64,000 nucleotides of DNA from Mycobacterium sp. URHB0044. Lineage in GTDB: Bacteria > Actinomycetota > Actinomycetes > Mycobacteriales > Mycobacteriaceae. The DNA lies in NCBI RefSeq assembly GCF_000620625.1, contig NZ_JIAW01000031.1:1-64000 (forward strand). Reading direction: 5' to 3'. This document shows positions 63,270 through 64,000 of the stretch, piece by piece. A program made the position numbers and the translations under genes. The notes under the pieces were generated by a model that made no database searches, had not been told where the DNA came from, and was given only the letters and a program-made list of their open reading frames with translations. Every line of letters starts with the position of its first letter. Positions within the stretch are counted from its first letter, which is position 1.

Positions 63270-64000
63270 GCCAACCCCCTAAGTAGAAACAACCCGACCA
63301 GCAAACGTTACCTGACAGAAATCTGAATAACCAAGCACTTTTACTCAGGAGTTTCTAAGGCTCCACCAGCGATAATGATCACGAACGCAGTAAGGGGCAA
63401 CGGAATGGTTGCCATCATGGCAACTTCATGTCGAGCGGCAACATTCGCCTGATACGCACCGCCACCTCACGCGTCACCTGTGCCGCCCGGCGGTAAGCGG
63501 TGATGGTTCGGCGCTCTACATAACTGCGGCTATGTGGATCTGTTCGATCCCTGCTCGTCAGCGGCACATGATGACGCTCGAGTTGATTAGCGAGCCGCGT
63601 CTTGGGCCCGGCCGTTGATCGACGCCCACCCCGTGTGCACCGAACCATCCCGACCGGGTCGGCTGACCAGATAGCTCACACGGCGAGCGAGGCCACGAAT
63701 TCGCTGCTTTCGCAGATTCATGCACGAAACTCCGCGCCACCGCTCGACGCGGCAGACCAGTCCGGCGCGTCGCGCCGCGCCTTCGCTGGGCGTTGGCGCC
63801 GGATCAACCGAGAACGACCGGTGAGCGAGCTGACCGGCGACGAGGGCGATCGTCGTCGGAATCGAGAAAATTGACGCTGTGGAAGGCGGCGGGGGCGATT
63901 GGGCAGGCGGAGCACGGTCGTCCGACACGGCCGTACGGGTTGCGGTTGGCGGGTCACGAAAGCCCGACGCGTTATCGACCAATTCCGCGTTGCCAGAGGG
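63270..64000. other. Region with no supported gene
   Basis: 731 bp upstream of the repeat-protein gene to the window edge. It holds the promoter of that gene and an interrupted palindrome at 63408-63424. Short open frames exist on both strands (for example minus 63415-63648 and minus 63587-63982) but none shows a conserved motif, ribosome site or homology I recognise. Confidence 0.5.
63408..63424. promoter_or_regulatory. Interrupted 17-bp palindrome
   Basis: GTTGCCAT-C-ATGGCAAC: two 8-bp perfect arms with one spacer base, 139 bp upstream of the start of the repeat-protein gene (minus strand). A dimeric regulator site is plausible; the owner is unknown. Confidence 0.5.

Noticed and set aside
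63415..63648. Minus-strand 77-codon frame with a plausible-looking basic C-terminus
   Set aside because: No ribosome site, no recognised family, and overlap with the 63408-63424 palindrome; not enough to call a gene.
63587..63982. Minus-strand 131-codon frame near the window end
   Set aside because: Low-complexity Pro/Ser/Arg composition, competing frames on the same strand, and no motif; could be part of something beyond the window but unsupported.

Overview
The window is chromosomal DNA of a rapidly growing mycobacterium (Mycolicibacterium type, close to M. smegmatis). Support: an almost complete Pup-proteasome locus, mycothiol synthesis (mshC), an MspA porin, mycobacterial lipoproteins (LppK, LppL), high GC with many GTG/TTG starts, and a gene order that follows M. 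tuberculosis Rv2109c to Rv2141c as I remember it, with several extra blocks inserted.

Layout. 1-390: end of a 13E12-type HNH/DUF222 gene. 444-2100: three-gene tetR operon behind a perfect 20-bp palindrome. 2153-5547: prcA, prcB, pup, dop on the minus strand. 5721-8432: mspA plus a response regulator and a sensor kinase that overlap tail to tail. 8453-14378: membrane protein, a hypothetical, mpa, an MTB12-like antigen, lppK, DUF503, trmI. 14453-19920: RecB-like nuclease, thioesterase, DinB-like protein, an arsR operon, an FAD oxidoreductase and a DUF4126 protein. 19946-24295: hisG, hisE, a glucose permease, a HAD hydrolase and an NmrA-like protein. 24346-28163: metH with an S-adenosylhomocysteine riboswitch in its leader. 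28390-31706: PAC2 protein, acyl-ACP desaturase, DUF1254 lipoprotein. 31741-40477: mshC, cysQ, a GNAT with a gyrase-A-like helical region, SCO1664-family, DUF3090, histidine phosphatase, uppP, lppL, pyrD. 40480-48554: a seven-gene minus-strand operon (inositol-monophosphatase-like, small membrane protein, sodium/solute symporter, carbamoylase-type hydrolase, amidase, two small-molecule kinases) with a divergent HutC-type regulator. 48526-51244: PEBP protein, M20 peptidase, tRNA-Leu(GAG), a VapBC module. 51258-59996: nitrate assimilation (fused nitrate reductase-diflavin reductase, NarK-type transporter, nirB, nirD) around a shared control region with a GlnR-like box. 60004-63269: DUF1206 protein and an 801-residue exported repeat protein. 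63270-64000: nothing I can assign.

How the genes work together. Dop deamidates Pup, Mpa unfolds pupylated substrates and docks by its GQYL tail on the PrcAB chamber; the ligase PafA is not in the window. CysQ and MshC belong to sulfur and mycothiol metabolism, and MetH is predicted to be switched on by its own waste signal, S-adenosylhomocysteine. The nitrate block takes nitrate to ammonium: import, reduction to nitrite by a single polypeptide, then siroheme nitrite reductase.

The least explained parts are the seven-gene symporter/kinase/hydrolase operon, the DUF3090/SCO1664-family/histidine-phosphatase trio, the GNAT with a gyrase-like N-terminus, and the large repeat protein. The best single regulatory find is the metH leader, where a ligand-stabilised pseudoknot and a hairpin hiding the ribosome binding site compete for the same bases.
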